Assembly: GCA_041389495.1 (NCBI GenBank)
Contig: JAWKRT010000002.1
Coordinates: 1,054,001 to 1,118,000 of the forward strand
Reading direction: 5' to 3'
Length of the DNA: 64,000 nt
From: Myxococcota bacterium
GTDB taxonomy: Bacteria > Myxococcota_A > UBA9160 > UBA4427
The translations under genes and the position numbers were made by a program. Numbering within the stretch: position 1 is the first letter of the stretch; each line of letters begins with the position of its first letter. A model generated the notes under the pieces. The model saw nothing but the letters and a program-made list of their open reading frames with translations. It was not told where the DNA came from and ran no database searches. Positions 9,338 to 18,789 of this stretch are shown here, piece after piece.

Positions 9338-11995
9338 GTGGGCGCGCCTCCCGCCGCGGCGCCGGTCGCGAGCGCGAGCGCCGCCGCGAAGCGGGCGCTC
9401 GCGCTCGCCGCCGTCTTCGTGCTGCCGTCGGGCGCGGCGGCGCTCGTCAACCAGGTCGTGTGGGTGCGCCTGCTCGGCCTGTCGTTCGGCGCGGCGAGCG
9501 CGTCGGTCGCGACGGTCGTCGGCGCGTTCTTCCTCGGGCTCGCCGTCGGCTCCGCGCTCGCGCCGCGCTGGCTCGCGCGCACGCGCGACCCGCTGCGCCT
9601 CTATCTCGCGCTCGAGGCCGCGATCGGCGTCTTCGCGCTGCTGCTGCTCCCCGTCCTGCTGCACCTCGACGCGCTCGTCGCCGCGTTCCCGCTCGCGAGC
9701 GAGCTGGGCGCGCTGCGGTTCGCCGCCGCGTTCGCGCTGCTCGCGCCGCCGACCGTGTGCATGGGCGCGACCTATCCCGTCGTGGTCGCGTGGGCGGTGC
9801 GCAGCGACGAGGCCGTCGGGCCCGGGCTCGCGCTCGTCTATGCGGCGAACACGGCGGGCGCCGTGCTCGGCGCGTGGGGCGCGGGCTTCGTGCTCGTGCC
9901 GCGCTTCGGCCTCGACGGCGCCGTCGTCGTCGCGGCGGGGCTCAACTTCGCGATCGTCGCGCTCGGGCTCGCCGCGCGCCGCGCCTTCGCGCTGCGCGAC
10001 GACGCCGCGCGCGATGCCGGTGTGCGCGCTTCGGTCGCGAGCGAGGAGGTCGCCGGCGCACTCGACGCCCGTGCGCCGCTCGACGGCGCGGCGCCCGGCG
10101 CGCCGCCGGCCGCGGAGGACGCCGCGCATGCCGCGGCCGCGCGACGCCGCCGCGCGGCCGCGCTCGTCGTGCTCGCGGGCACGGGCTTCGGCACGGTCGC
10201 GAACGAGGTCGCGTGGACGCACGTGCTCTCGATCCTCACGGGCGCCACGATCTACGGCTTCGCGGCGATCCTCTCGGGCGTGCTCGTCGGCATCGCGGCC
10301 GGGTCGTACGCGATGCGCGCGGCGAGCGCGCGCGTGCGCGAGCCGGTGCGCGCGCTCGCGCGCGGTCTCGTCGCGCTCGCGCTCGCGCTCGTCGCGACGC
10401 GCGCGGCGCTCGCGTGGCTCCCGCCGCTCTTCCGCGCCGCCTTCGCGGAGGGCGACGCGGGCGTCGGCCGCCCCGCGCTCCGCTACGCGCTCGCCGCCGC
10501 GCTCGTGCTGCCGCCCACGCTGCTCTACGGCGCGCTCTTCCCGCTGAGCCTCCAGCTCTACTGCCGCACGCGCGACGAGGTGCGCGCGGGGCTCGGGCGC
10601 GCCTACGCCGTGAACACGGTCGCCGGCATCGCCGGCTCGCTCTTCGCCGCGTTCGTCGCCATCCCGTTCCTGGGCAGCGACCGCCTGCTCTCGGCGATCG
10701 CGCTCGGCACGCTCGCGCTGCCGCTCGCGCTCCCCGGCGCGCGGGCGCGGCTCCGCTCGCCGCGCGCGCTCGCGGCCGCGGGCGCCGTCGCGCTCGCCGT
10801 CGTGCTGGCGCCGCACCTCGACTGGACGCGCCTCATCGACTCGGTGCGCTACGACGAGGACGCGCGCGCGGGCCGCACGCCGACGTACCTGTTCCTCGAG
10901 GAGGGGCACAGCGGCGTCGTCAGCGTCGTCACCTTCGACGGCCACCACGCGAAGCTGATGAACGACGGGCTCAACGAGTCGTTCGTGTGTCTCGAGGACG
11001 CCGACCACGAGATCGCGACCGAGACGCTGCTCGGAATCGTGCCGTGGATGCTGCACGCCGCGCCGCGCGACGCGTTCGCGATCGGCCTCGGCGGCGGCGT
11101 CACGGCGCGCGCCCTCGCGCGCACGGACCTCGAACGCATCCGCGTCGTCGAGCTCGAGCCCGAGGTCGTGAACGCGCTCGGGGCGCTCGGCGAGGCCGGT
11201 GCGCGCGTGCGCCTCGACGCGCGCATCGAGCTCGTCGTCGACGACGCGCGCCACGCGCTGCTCGTCGACGATTCGCGCTACGACCTCGTCGTGTCGCAGC
11301 CCTCGCACCCGTGGAAGTCCGGCGCGTCGAGCCTGTTCACGCACGAGTTCTTCGAGCTCGTGCAGAGCCGGCTCCGGCCGGGCGGCGTCTTCGGGCAGTG
11401 GATCAACCTGTTCGGGATGGACGCCGACACGCTCGCGTCGCTGCTCGCGACCTTCTTCGACGTCTTCGATCACGGCTTCGCGCTGATCGTCTCCGAGTCG
11501 GGCGACCTGCTCGTCTTCGGCTCGGATCGGCCGCTCGCGCTGGCCGGCGACACGCCGCGCGCGCGGCTCGCGCGCCCCGCCGTCGCGCGCGTGCTCGAGC
11601 GCCACGACGTGCGCGACCCGCTCGACATCCTGCGCTGGCTCGCGCTCTCGCGCGACGAGGCGCTGCGCGCTTCGGGCGGCGCGCCGTTCGTCACGGACCG
11701 CAACGTGTTGCCCGAGGTGCGCCTCGCGTCGGTGCGAGGCTGGGCGGCGGGCGACGCGAACCCGGAGCGCTTCGTCGCGATGCACCGCGGCTTCGACGTC
11801 GGCGAGCTGCTCGGCGGCACGCCGGACGCCGACGCACTCGACGCGCTCGCGCGCCGCATGCTCGACGCGGGCGAGCCCGCCGCGGCGCGGCGCCTCGCCG
11901 CGCGGCTCGCGGCGCTCGCACCCCAGCGCGCGGCCCGGCTCGCGCGCGCGATCGACGTCGCCTATCCCCCGACGCCGCGGAGCGAGCTGAGATAG
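9338..11995 (+). CDS. Membrane-fused spermidine-synthase-like methyltransferase-fold protein
   Basis: 885-residue fusion. About residues 15-510 form a polytopic membrane region, starting with GAAALVNQVVWVRLL and containing conserved GATYPVVVAWAV and ANTAGAVLGAWGAG segments, as in fused transporter/spermidine synthase proteins. About residues 540-810 are a Rossmann domain with an S-adenosyl-type glycine motif (GLGGGVTARAL near 583), the acidic VVELEPEV and the signature YDLVVSQPSHPWKSG near 650. The membrane half repeats twice internally (two N-Q/E-V-x-W starts near residues 33 and 290). GTG at 9338 follows the upstream TAG by one base. True aminopropyltransferase activity is unproven: the polyamine-synthase D-x-x-x-P is replaced by SQPSHPW. 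Confidence 0.87.
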   Translation: MGAPPAAAPVASASAAAKRALALAAVFVLPSGAAALVNQVVWVRLLGLSFGAASASVATVVGAFFLGLAVGSALAPRWLARTRDPLRLYLALEAAIGVFALLLLPVLLHLDALVAAFPLASELGALRFAAAFALLAPPTVCMGATYPVVVAWAVRSDEAVGPGLALVYAANTAGAVLGAWGAGFVLVPRFGLDGAVVVAAGLNFAIVALGLAARRAFALRDDAARDAGVRASVASEEVAGALDARAPLDGAAPGAPPAAEDAAHAAAARRRRAAALVVLAGTGFGTVANEVAWTHVLSILTGATIYGFAAILSGVLVGIAAGSYAMRAASARVREPVRALARGLVALALALVATRAALAWLPPLFRAAFAEGDAGVGRPALRYALAAALVLPPTLLYGALFPLSLQLYCRTRDEVRAGLGRAYAVNTVAGIAGSLFAAFVAIPFLGSDRLLSAIALGTLALPLALPGARARLRSPRALAAAGAVALAVVLAPHLDWTRLIDSVRYDEDARAGRTPTYLFLEEGHSGVVSVVTFDGHHAKLMNDGLNESFVCLEDADHEIATETLLGIVPWMLHAAPRDAFAIGLGGGVTARALARTDLERIRVVELEPEVVNALGALGEAGARVRLDARIELVVDDARHALLVDDSRYDLVVSQPSHPWKSGASSLFTHEFFELVQSRLRPGGVFGQWINLFGMDADTLASLLATFFDVFDHGFALIVSESGDLLVFGSDRPLALAGDTPRARLARPAVARVLERHDVRDPLDILRWLALSRDEALRASGGAPFVTDRNVLPEVRLASVRGWAAGDANPERFVAMHRGFDVGELLGGTPDADALDALARRMLDAGEPAAARRLAARLAALAPQRAARLARAIDVAYPPTPRSELR

Positions 11996-12081
11996 GCTCG
12001 GGCGCACGCCGCCGACCCGTTCGCCCGCGCGCGGCGAGGGCGACGAAACCGGGGTCGGCCGCAGCGGCGACTCCGCGCGAG

Positions 12082-15000
12082 ATGTCCGTGAACCCGACCT
12101 CGCCCGACGCACCTCGCACGACCGGCCGCTGCGCGGGCCGCCCCGTTGCCGCGCCCGTCGGCGCGCGCGCCGCGCTCGCGGCGTTCGCCCTGCTCGCGCT
12201 GCTCGTCGGGCTCGTCCCTCCGAGCGCCGCGCGCGCGCAGGGCGACGAAGACGGGCCGCCCGCGATCGACCCCGCGCTGCTCGCCACCCGCGACGGGCTC
12301 GCCGCGTTCGCGCGCGACCCCGAACGCGGCGGCGGGCGGATCGAGAGCCTGTTCGCCGTGCGCCTCGACGACCCGAAGGCCGTGCGCGAGCGCGCCGACG
12401 AGCTTCGCCGCGAGGTCGGACGACTCGACGCGAGCATCGCGTCGCTCGACGATCGGCTGCGCGAGCTCGCGAGCGAATCGGCGGCGCCACCCGCGGCCGG
12501 CCCGCCGGCCGGTTCCGACGACGTCGATCGCGCGAGGCGCACGGACCCGGCCGGCGCCGCGCCCGTCGAAGCGACCCGCGGCGCGTCCGGCGATGCCGGC
12601 AGCGACACGGGCACCGATGCGTCGGTGCTCGCGCGCGGCGACTCCGATGCGCCCGCGCGCGCCGACGCGGATGCGTCGGCGGATGCACCTGCGGATGCGA
12701 TTGCGGATGCGCCCGCGCCCGCGGATGCGCCCGCGGATGCGGACGCAGACGCGGAGGCGCAGCGCCGCGCGGCTGCGGCGCGCGCGGAGGCCGAGCGGCG
12801 CGCGGCCGAGGAGGCGGCGCGCGCGGAGGCCGTGCAGCGCGAGGCCGCGGCCGAGGCCGACCGGCGCGCGGCGCGCGAAGCGGAGCGCGCGGCGCTGCAG
12901 GAACGCCGCGCGGTGCTCGCGCTCGAGCGCGACGTCGCGCACGCGCGGGCCGAGCGGCTCGCGCGCCTCGACGCGCGGCTCGCGCGGATGTCCGATGCGG
13001 GGCGGCGCGTGCTCGCGCACGTCGCCGAGCCGCGGGCCGGGCTGCGCGCGCGCGCCGACGAGCTCTCGCGTCTCGCGACCGCGCTCGAAGGGCTCGCGAC
13101 GCGCATCGCCGCGCTCGCGGAGCGGGCCGCCTCGGGGTCGCTCGTGGGCTTCGTGCCCGAGGAGCGCGCGGTGCGCGCCGACCTCGCGGCGTCGGCGCGC
13201 GCCTTCGAGCAGCGCGCCGCGCGCGCGCGGGCGATCGGGACGACGCTCGCCGCGCTCGCGAACGAGCTCGAGTCCGAGGGCGCCGCGCTGCGCGAGCGGT
13301 TCCTGCGGAGCGCGCTCGCCGCGCGCGCGCCGGGCGCTCCGGAGGACGCCTCTCCGGACGCGTCGGCGGACGGCGGAGCGGCCGCCGCGGCCGACGACTT
13401 CGACGCGCTCTTCCTCGATCACCGCGCGCGCCAGCGGCGCCTGCGCAAGGCCGCGGCGCTCGCGCCTCCGTCGCCCTCGCTCGAGGAGCTGCGCGCGCTC
13501 GCCGCGCGCACCGCGACGGCGCTCGCGCGCCCCTTCGGCGTCGGCACGGTCGCCGACGCGCGCGCGTTCCTCGACGCCGACGTCGCCCTCGAGCAGGACG
13601 TCGACGCGGCGCTCGCGATCGAGGCGGGCGGTGCGGACGCGTGGCGGCTCGCGCACGAGAACGAGGTCGTCGCGCTGCTCGCCGACCAGGTCTCCGACGC
13701 GGCGCGCGCGCAGGCGTACGGCTTCTCGCGCGAGCTCGTCGACGACGTGCGCTCCGAGGTCGCGATCGCCGTCGACCGCGCGCGCGCCGGTCTCGAGCGG
13801 CTGCGCACCGACATCCCCGACACCGCATCGCTCGTCGCGACGGAGCGCGGCCAGGGCGTGCTCGCGCGGCTCGCCGGCCTTCTCGCGGTGGCGGGCGGCG
13901 CGCTCGTCGCGCGGCGTCGCGCGCCGCACGTCTCGGTCGCGCTCGTGAAGGCGCTCGCGCGCGTTCCCGAGCTGCGCGCGCACGTCGGCCTGCTCGTCCG
14001 CATCGCCGGGCTCGTGCAGCAGGTGCTCCCGGTCGCGATCGCGATCGCCGCGCTCGCCGCCGCGATCGCGATCCTCGGCAGCGATCTCTGGCTCGCGCGG
14101 CTGCTCGGCGCCGTCGGCTGGCCGGTGCTCGTCTACGTGCTCGGCCGGCAGGTGCTGCTCGGGCTCACGCAGCGCGTGACGCGCGGGCGCCCCGCGCTCG
14201 TCGAGCTGCGCGCCGCCGATCGCGAGCGGCTCGTGCGCACGTACGCGTCGCTCGGACTGTTCGTGGCGGGCGCGCTGCTGCTCGACCGCATGGTGCGGAT
14301 GCTCGTCGGTGGCGGGCGGCTCGTCGGGCTCGTCGACGGGGCCGTGCTCGCGTGGGTCGCGGCGTGGGCGGTCTTCGAGATGTTCCGGTGGCGGGCGCCG
14401 CTCGCCGAGCGCTGGGGCGCGCTGGCGGCCGGCACGACGTTCGAGCTGCGCGTCGCGGAGTCCATGGCGGGGTCGCCGCTCGGCGCCGTGCTCTCGCCGG
14501 TCGCGCTCGTGCGCGTCGTCGCGACGCCGGCCTGGCGCGCGCTCGCCGCGTTCGCGACCGAGACCGACCTCGCGCAGGCGCTGCGCGCGCGCCTGCTGCG
14601 GCGCCGCTCGCGGCACGCGCAGGCGGAGGCCGGCGAGACGAAGCCGGCCGCGATTCCCGACGAGTACCTGGCCGCCTTCCCGCTGCACCCGATCCTCGGC
14701 GAGGAGGAGCAGGTGCTCGTCCCGCGCGAGGAGCTCGTGCGCGAGGTGCTCGACCAGATCGCGCGGTGGAGGGAGACGCAGGTCGACGGCTCGCTCGCGA
14801 TCGTGGGCGAGAAGGGGCTCGGGAAGACGACGCTCGCCGCGATGATCGCGCGCCGCGCGAACGGCGTGGAGGTGGTCGCGCACACGCTGCGCGGCAAGCC
14901 GACGACGGAGCGCGATCTCCTGCGCGAGCTCGCGCCGGCCTTCGAGGGCGCGCACGCGCCGGAGTCGGTCGCGAAGCTCGCCGAGGCGCTGTGCGCGGGG

Positions 15001-15756
15001 CCCGAGCGCATCGTGCTGCTCGACGAGGCGCACAACGTCTTCCTCCGCATGGTCGACGGCTACGAGGCGTACGACGCGCTCGTCGAGCTCGTCAACTCGA
15101 CGAGCGAGCGCGTGTTCTGGGTGCCCGTGTTCAACAGCTTCACGTGGCGCTTCCTCAACGAGAGCCGCGGACGCGTGCACTACTTCCGCCGCATCCTCGA
15201 CCTGCCGCGCTGGACGGCGGACGAGATCCAGGAGCTCGTGCGGCTGCGCAACGAGAAGGCGGGCTTCGCGCTCGAGTTCGACGAGGTGCTGCTCTCGGAG
15301 GAGGACGCGGTGCGCGAGCGCGCCCTCGCGCACGGCGCGCGCGATGGCTTCGAGCTCGTCGAGAGTGCGGACGGCTACTTCCGCCTGCTCTGGGAGTCGA
15401 GCGGCGGCAACCCGCGCATCGCGACGCAGCTGTGGCTCGCGTCGCTCTCGCCCGCCGCCGAGCGGAGGCTGCGCGTGGGGCTCTTCCGCGAGCCCGAGTC
15501 GAAGGCGTTCGAGGCGCTCAACGACGAGCTGTGGTTCGCGCTCGCCGCGGTCTGCCAGCACGAGAACCTGTCGGCCGACGAGCTCGCGCGCGCGATCAAC
15601 GCGACGCCCGGCTTCGCGCGCTTCGCGGTGCAGTTCCTCGCCGAGGCGGGCTTCGTCACCGCGAAGGACGAGCGGTGGGAGCGCGTGACGCTCTCCGCCG
15701 CCTACTACCGGCAGGTGCTGCGCGGGCTGCGCTCGAAGCACCTGCTGTACGACTGA
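12082..15756 (+). CDS. Large exported/transmembrane protein with cytosolic AAA-type ATPase domain
   Basis: 1224-residue protein with no single-family match that I recognise. A signal peptide (residues 29-52, ending ARA) leads to a periplasmic region: an Ala/Asp repeat linker (about 193-229), then Arg/Glu/Ala-rich coiled coils to about 590. Several hydrophobic segments follow (about 590-610, 632-695, 717-773). The C-terminal third is a P-loop ATPase with Walker A GEKGLGKTT (909-917) and Walker B RIVLLDEAH (976-984), a GNPR sensor-like motif, and a winged-helix-like tail. The architecture recalls the periplasmic and membrane part of MscK joined to an AAA/ORC-like ATPase. It lies 34 bp before an MscS gene, which suggests that the ATPase acts on that channel. 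Confidence 0.85.
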   Translation: MSVNPTSPDAPRTTGRCAGRPVAAPVGARAALAAFALLALLVGLVPPSAARAQGDEDGPPAIDPALLATRDGLAAFARDPERGGGRIESLFAVRLDDPKAVRERADELRREVGRLDASIASLDDRLRELASESAAPPAAGPPAGSDDVDRARRTDPAGAAPVEATRGASGDAGSDTGTDASVLARGDSDAPARADADASADAPADAIADAPAPADAPADADADAEAQRRAAAARAEAERRAAEEAARAEAVQREAAAEADRRAAREAERAALQERRAVLALERDVAHARAERLARLDARLARMSDAGRRVLAHVAEPRAGLRARADELSRLATALEGLATRIAALAERAASGSLVGFVPEERAVRADLAASARAFEQRAARARAIGTTLAALANELESEGAALRERFLRSALAARAPGAPEDASPDASADGGAAAAADDFDALFLDHRARQRRLRKAAALAPPSPSLEELRALAARTATALARPFGVGTVADARAFLDADVALEQDVDAALAIEAGGADAWRLAHENEVVALLADQVSDAARAQAYGFSRELVDDVRSEVAIAVDRARAGLERLRTDIPDTASLVATERGQGVLARLAGLLAVAGGALVARRRAPHVSVALVKALARVPELRAHVGLLVRIAGLVQQVLPVAIAIAALAAAIAILGSDLWLARLLGAVGWPVLVYVLGRQVLLGLTQRVTRGRPALVELRAADRERLVRTYASLGLFVAGALLLDRMVRMLVGGGRLVGLVDGAVLAWVAAWAVFEMFRWRAPLAERWGALAAGTTFELRVAESMAGSPLGAVLSPVALVRVVATPAWRALAAFATETDLAQALRARLLRRRSRHAQAEAGETKPAAIPDEYLAAFPLHPILGEEEQVLVPREELVREVLDQIARWRETQVDGSLAIVGEKGLGKTTLAAMIARRANGVEVVAHTLRGKPTTERDLLRELAPAFEGAHAPESVAKLAEALCAGPERIVLLDEAHNVFLRMVDGYEAYDALVELVNSTSERVFWVPVFNSFTWRFLNESRGRVHYFRRILDLPRWTADEIQELVRLRNEKAGFALEFDEVLLSEEDAVRERALAHGARDGFELVESADGYFRLLWESSGGNPRIATQLWLASLSPAAERRLRVGLFREPESKAFEALNDELWFALAAVCQHENLSADELARAINATPGFARFAVQFLAEAGFVTAKDERWERVTLSAAYYRQVLRGLRSKHLLYD

Positions 15757-15790
15757 GGCGCGCGCGCGGCGCGCGACGCGAGGAGGACGC

Positions 15791-16714
15791 ATGGCGAACG
15801 AGACGAGCGCACCGGCGGCGGCCGCAGCGCCGCAGGCCGCGGCCGCGCCGGCGGCGCAGACCGGGATTCCCGGCGTCCCGGCCCTCCCGGGCGTCGAGCA
15901 GATCGCGGCCGCCGCGTCGCCGGAGGGCGAGGGCGCGCTCGCCTTCTTCGACCCGACCGCGGTGCCCTTCGCGCTGCTCGTCGTCGTCGGCACCGCCGTC
16001 TGTGTGCGTCTGCTCCAGCGCGCGGCGAACCGGCTCGCGGAGCGCGCGGTGCGCCAGCGCCTGCTCATCAAGCAGGCCGTCACGCTCGTCGGCTTCCTCG
16101 TGTACGGCGTCGCGGGCGTGGTCGCCGTGTCGAGCCTGTTCGAGCTCTCCGCGCAGGCGATCTTCGCGCTGTCGGGGACGCTCGCCGTCGCGGGCGGCTT
16201 CCTGCTGAAGGACGTCGCCGAGGCGACCGTCGCGGGCGTCTCGATCCTCGTGAGCCGCCCGTTCCAGGTCGGCGACCGCATCTCGTTCGGCGGCTACTAC
16301 GGCGAGGTGCGCGACATCGGCCTGCGCTCGGTGCGGCTCGTGACGCTCGACGACAACCTCGTCTCGATCCCGTCGAGCCGCTTCCTGAGCGAGCCCGTCG
16401 CGAGCGCGAACGCGGGCGCGCTCGACTGCATGGTGGTGATCCCGTTCTACGTGGCGCCGACCGCCGACCACGAGCTCGCGCGCCGCATCGTGCGCGAGGC
16501 AGTGCTGAGCTCGCGCTACCTCTACCTCGGCAAGCCCGCGACCGTGCTGCTGTCGATGCAGCTCGCGAACGAGGTCGGCGCGGTGATCGTCGTGACGGCG
16601 AAGGCGTACGTGTTCGATGCGCGTCACGAGAAGAACTTCTCGAGCGACGTCACCGACCGCGTGCTGCGCGCGTTCCGCCGCCACGGCGTCGAGCTGCCCG
16701 CGCGCGCGGCCTGA
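15791..16714 (+). CDS. MscS family mechanosensitive ion channel
   Basis: 307-residue small-conductance mechanosensitive channel. After an Ala/Pro-rich N-terminus there are three membrane segments (about residues 57-80, 93-118 and 121-155). The third is the Gly/Ala-rich pore helix ending in GGFLLKDVAEATVAGVSILVSRPFQVGD. The beta domain reads GEVRDIGLRSVRLVTLDDNLVSIPSSRF, and a cytosolic alpha/beta cage segment closes the protein. ATG is preceded by GAGGAGG. The gene follows the transmembrane ATPase by 34 bp on the same strand, so the two almost certainly share a transcript. It may serve as the pore-forming partner of that ATPase. Confidence 0.93.
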   Translation: MANETSAPAAAAAPQAAAAPAAQTGIPGVPALPGVEQIAAAASPEGEGALAFFDPTAVPFALLVVVGTAVCVRLLQRAANRLAERAVRQRLLIKQAVTLVGFLVYGVAGVVAVSSLFELSAQAIFALSGTLAVAGGFLLKDVAEATVAGVSILVSRPFQVGDRISFGGYYGEVRDIGLRSVRLVTLDDNLVSIPSSRFLSEPVASANAGALDCMVVIPFYVAPTADHELARRIVREAVLSSRYLYLGKPATVLLSMQLANEVGAVIVVTAKAYVFDARHEKNFSSDVTDRVLRAFRRHGVELPARAA

Positions 16715-16774
16715 GGCGCCGGGCCGATCCACACCCCGCGCGCCGCGCGCGCGCATCGCGAGGAGAGGGAACGC

Positions 16775-17329
16775 ATGATCGATCCGAGCCTGCTCGGTCC
16801 GCTGGCCGCGCTCGCGGGCACCTGGGAGGGCGACGAGGGAGAGGACGTCGCCTACGACCACGACAGCGGCGCGAGCGCGACGAGCCGCTTCCGCGAGCGC
16901 ATGACGTTCGAGCCGTTCGGGCCGGTCGACAACGGCCGCCAGCTGCTCTTCGGGCTCGACTACCGCACCGTCGCGACGCGGCTCGGAGAGGCGGACCCGT
17001 TCCACATGGAGGTCGGCTACTGGCTGTGGGACGCGGCCGCGGGCAGCGTCATGCGCTGCTTCATGGTGCCGCGCGGCGCGACCGTGCTCGCCGGCGGGCC
17101 GGCCGCCGCCGACGCGCGCGCGTTCCGCATGCGCGCCGAACGCGGCAGCACGACCTTCGGCATCCTGGCGAACCCGTACCTCGACGAGCGCGCGCGCGTG
17201 CTGCGCTACGAGCTCGAGGTTGCGGTCGAGGGCGGCGCGCTCGCGTACCGCGAGGACACGGTGCTCGCGCTCGCCGAGATGCCCGGCGAGTACCACCACA
17301 CCGATCGCAACCGGCTGCGCCGCGCCTAG
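16775..17329 (+). CDS. Nitrobindin-like heme-binding beta-barrel protein
   Basis: 184-residue soluble protein resembling the nitrobindin/THAP4-type ten-stranded barrel. The N-terminal LAGTWEGDEGED corresponds to the family G-x-W-x-G-x-G turn. The C-terminal EYHHTDRNRLRR carries the histidine region that supplies the heme ligand in the family. Heme binding and a nitric-oxide or peroxynitrite role are inferred from family knowledge only. ATG is preceded by GAGGAG. It begins 60 bp after the MscS gene and converges with the small membrane protein at 17332, leaving only two bases between stops. Confidence 0.75.
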   Translation: MIDPSLLGPLAALAGTWEGDEGEDVAYDHDSGASATSRFRERMTFEPFGPVDNGRQLLFGLDYRTVATRLGEADPFHMEVGYWLWDAAAGSVMRCFMVPRGATVLAGGPAAADARAFRMRAERGSTTFGILANPYLDERARVLRYELEVAVEGGALAYREDTVLALAEMPGEYHHTDRNRLRRA

Positions 17330-17331
17330 CG

Positions 17332-17838
17332 TCAGCGCGCGCGCGACTCGACGCGGAAGAGCCAGACGCCTCCGTCCGTCGGCGGGAGGTTCTCGTACTT
17401 CTCGTGGGCGACGAGCTCGAGGCGCCGCCGCGTCGGGCGGAAGTCCTCGCGCACGAGCGTCACGGGATAGCGGCGGCCGTCGATGCGCAGCACGGCGCGG
17501 CCGTCGGCCGCCGCGCGCTCGTGCCAGCGCTTGAACGGCGGGAACGAGAGGCTGCACGGGATCCACGCCTGTCCGCCGTCGACGAGGATCCACGTCGTGC
17601 GCGAGCTGCGCTCGCCCTCGAGCGCGAGCTCGACCTCCGCAACGTCCTTCGCGAACGACCAGTCGGCGACGGGCGCGTCGACCCACTCGCCGGAGCGGAG
17701 CGCGCCGCCGGGCAGGAAGCCGACCGGGCCGTCGGAGAGCCGCGCGCCGAGCACGACGAGGACCGCGAGCGCGATCGCGCCGAGCCCGACGAGCACGGCG
17801 CGGCGCGCCTTCGCTGCGGCAGTCGTCGCGTTCGTCAC
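17332..17838 (-). CDS. Membrane-anchored hypothetical protein
   Basis: 168-residue protein with one N-terminal membrane segment (about residues 14-31, RAVLVGLGAIALAVLVVLGA) followed by a soluble, probably periplasmic domain. Recognisable features are SGEWVDAPVADWSFAKDV, an internal WILVDGGQAWIPCSLSFPPFKRW stretch and a beta-rich end. I recognise it only as resembling conserved hypothetical proteins. GTG at 17838 is chosen because GGAGG lies seven bases upstream and it begins the natural cytosolic tail. No function can be assigned. Confidence 0.72.
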   Translation of the reverse strand: MTNATTAAAKARRAVLVGLGAIALAVLVVLGARLSDGPVGFLPGGALRSGEWVDAPVADWSFAKDVAEVELALEGERSSRTTWILVDGGQAWIPCSLSFPPFKRWHERAAADGRAVLRIDGRRYPVTLVREDFRPTRRRLELVAHEKYENLPPTDGGVWLFRVESRAR

Positions 17839-17883
17839 GGGTGTCCCTCCGTCGCGGCGCGGGCGTTAGGCGCGCGGCGCGCC

Positions 17884-17912
17884 AGCATGTCGGGCGCGCT
17901 CGCGGGCGTCAA
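17884..17912 (-). promoter_or_regulatory. Candidate sigma70-type promoter for the 17332-17838 gene
   Basis: On the minus strand TTGACG (17912-17907) is separated by 17 bp from CATGCT (17889-17884). This would give transcription from about 17877 and a leader of about 40 bases before the GTG at 17838. The -35 box is 5/6 to consensus and the -10 box 3/6. Confidence 0.4.
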
Positions 17913-18005
17913 CCCGCGCGCAGCGCGGGCCGGCGCGGTGCTAGCGTGCGCGTCCGCGAACGCGGCGTGTGCGAACGCGGCGTCCACGCGAGGGGAGGCC
18001 GGGCC

Positions 18006-18773
18006 ATGGCGCGCGATCGCTTCGATCTGACGGGGAAGGTGGCGCTCGTGACCGGCGGGAGCCGCGGGCTCGGCCGCGCGATGGTGCGCGCCTTCGCCGA
18101 GCGCGGCGCCGACGTCGTCGTCGCGAGTCGCAAGCTCGACGCGTGCGAGGCGCTCGCCGAGCTCGTGCGCGACGAGACGGGCCGCGAGGCGCTCGCCGTC
18201 GCGTGCCACGTCGGGCGCTGGAGCGACTGCGACGCGCTCGTCGAGCGCGCCTACGAGCGCTTCGGGCGCGTCGACGTGCTCGTCAACAACGCCGGCATGT
18301 CGCCGCTCTATCCGTCGCTCACGGCGATCACCGAGGACCTCTACGACAAGGTGATGAACGTGAACCTGCGCGGGCCGTTCCGGCTCTCGACGCTCGTCGG
18401 CGAGCGCATGGCGGCCGGCGGCGGCGGCTCGATCGTGAACGTGTCGAGCGGCGCGGCCGTGATGCCGACGGCCGGCGAGGTTCCCTACGCGGCCGCGAAG
18501 GCCGGTCTCAACAACCTGACGGTCGCCCTCGCGCGCGCCTACGCGCCGAAGGTCCGCGTCAACTGCATCATGCCCGGGCCGTTCCTGACGGACATCTCGA
18601 ACGCGTGGACGCCGGAGATGATCGCGGGCCTCGGCAGCCTCATCCCGCTCGGGCGCGGCGGCGAGGCCGACGAGATCGTCGGCGCCGCGCTCTACTTCGC
18701 GAGCGACGCCTCGAGCTTCACGACGGGAGCCGTGCTCAAGATCGACGGCGGCCTCGCGTTCGCGCCGGCCTGA
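18006..18773 (+). CDS. SDR family NAD(P)-dependent oxidoreductase
   Basis: 255-residue classical short-chain dehydrogenase/reductase. The cofactor motif is TGGSRGLG, the adenine-ring motif is NNAG, the catalytic Ser is in NVSSGAAV and the YxxxK motif reads YAAAK. The C-terminus ends with KIDGGL as in many 3-oxoacyl-ACP-reductase-like members. ATG at 18006 has GGGGAGG about ten bases upstream. It stands alone between a divergent small membrane gene and the convergent HAF-repeat gene. The substrate is not evident. Confidence 0.92.
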   Translation: MARDRFDLTGKVALVTGGSRGLGRAMVRAFAERGADVVVASRKLDACEALAELVRDETGREALAVACHVGRWSDCDALVERAYERFGRVDVLVNNAGMSPLYPSLTAITEDLYDKVMNVNLRGPFRLSTLVGERMAAGGGGSIVNVSSGAAVMPTAGEVPYAAAKAGLNNLTVALARAYAPKVRVNCIMPGPFLTDISNAWTPEMIAGLGSLIPLGRGGEADEIVGAALYFASDASSFTTGAVLKIDGGLAFAPA

Positions 18774-18789
18774 GCGCGCTCCGCCCCGA

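Noticed and set aside
12664..12765. Ala/Asp-coding tandem repeat read as a CRISPR-like or mobile repeat.
   Set aside because: It is in frame, imperfect and encodes a flexible linker in the ATPase protein.
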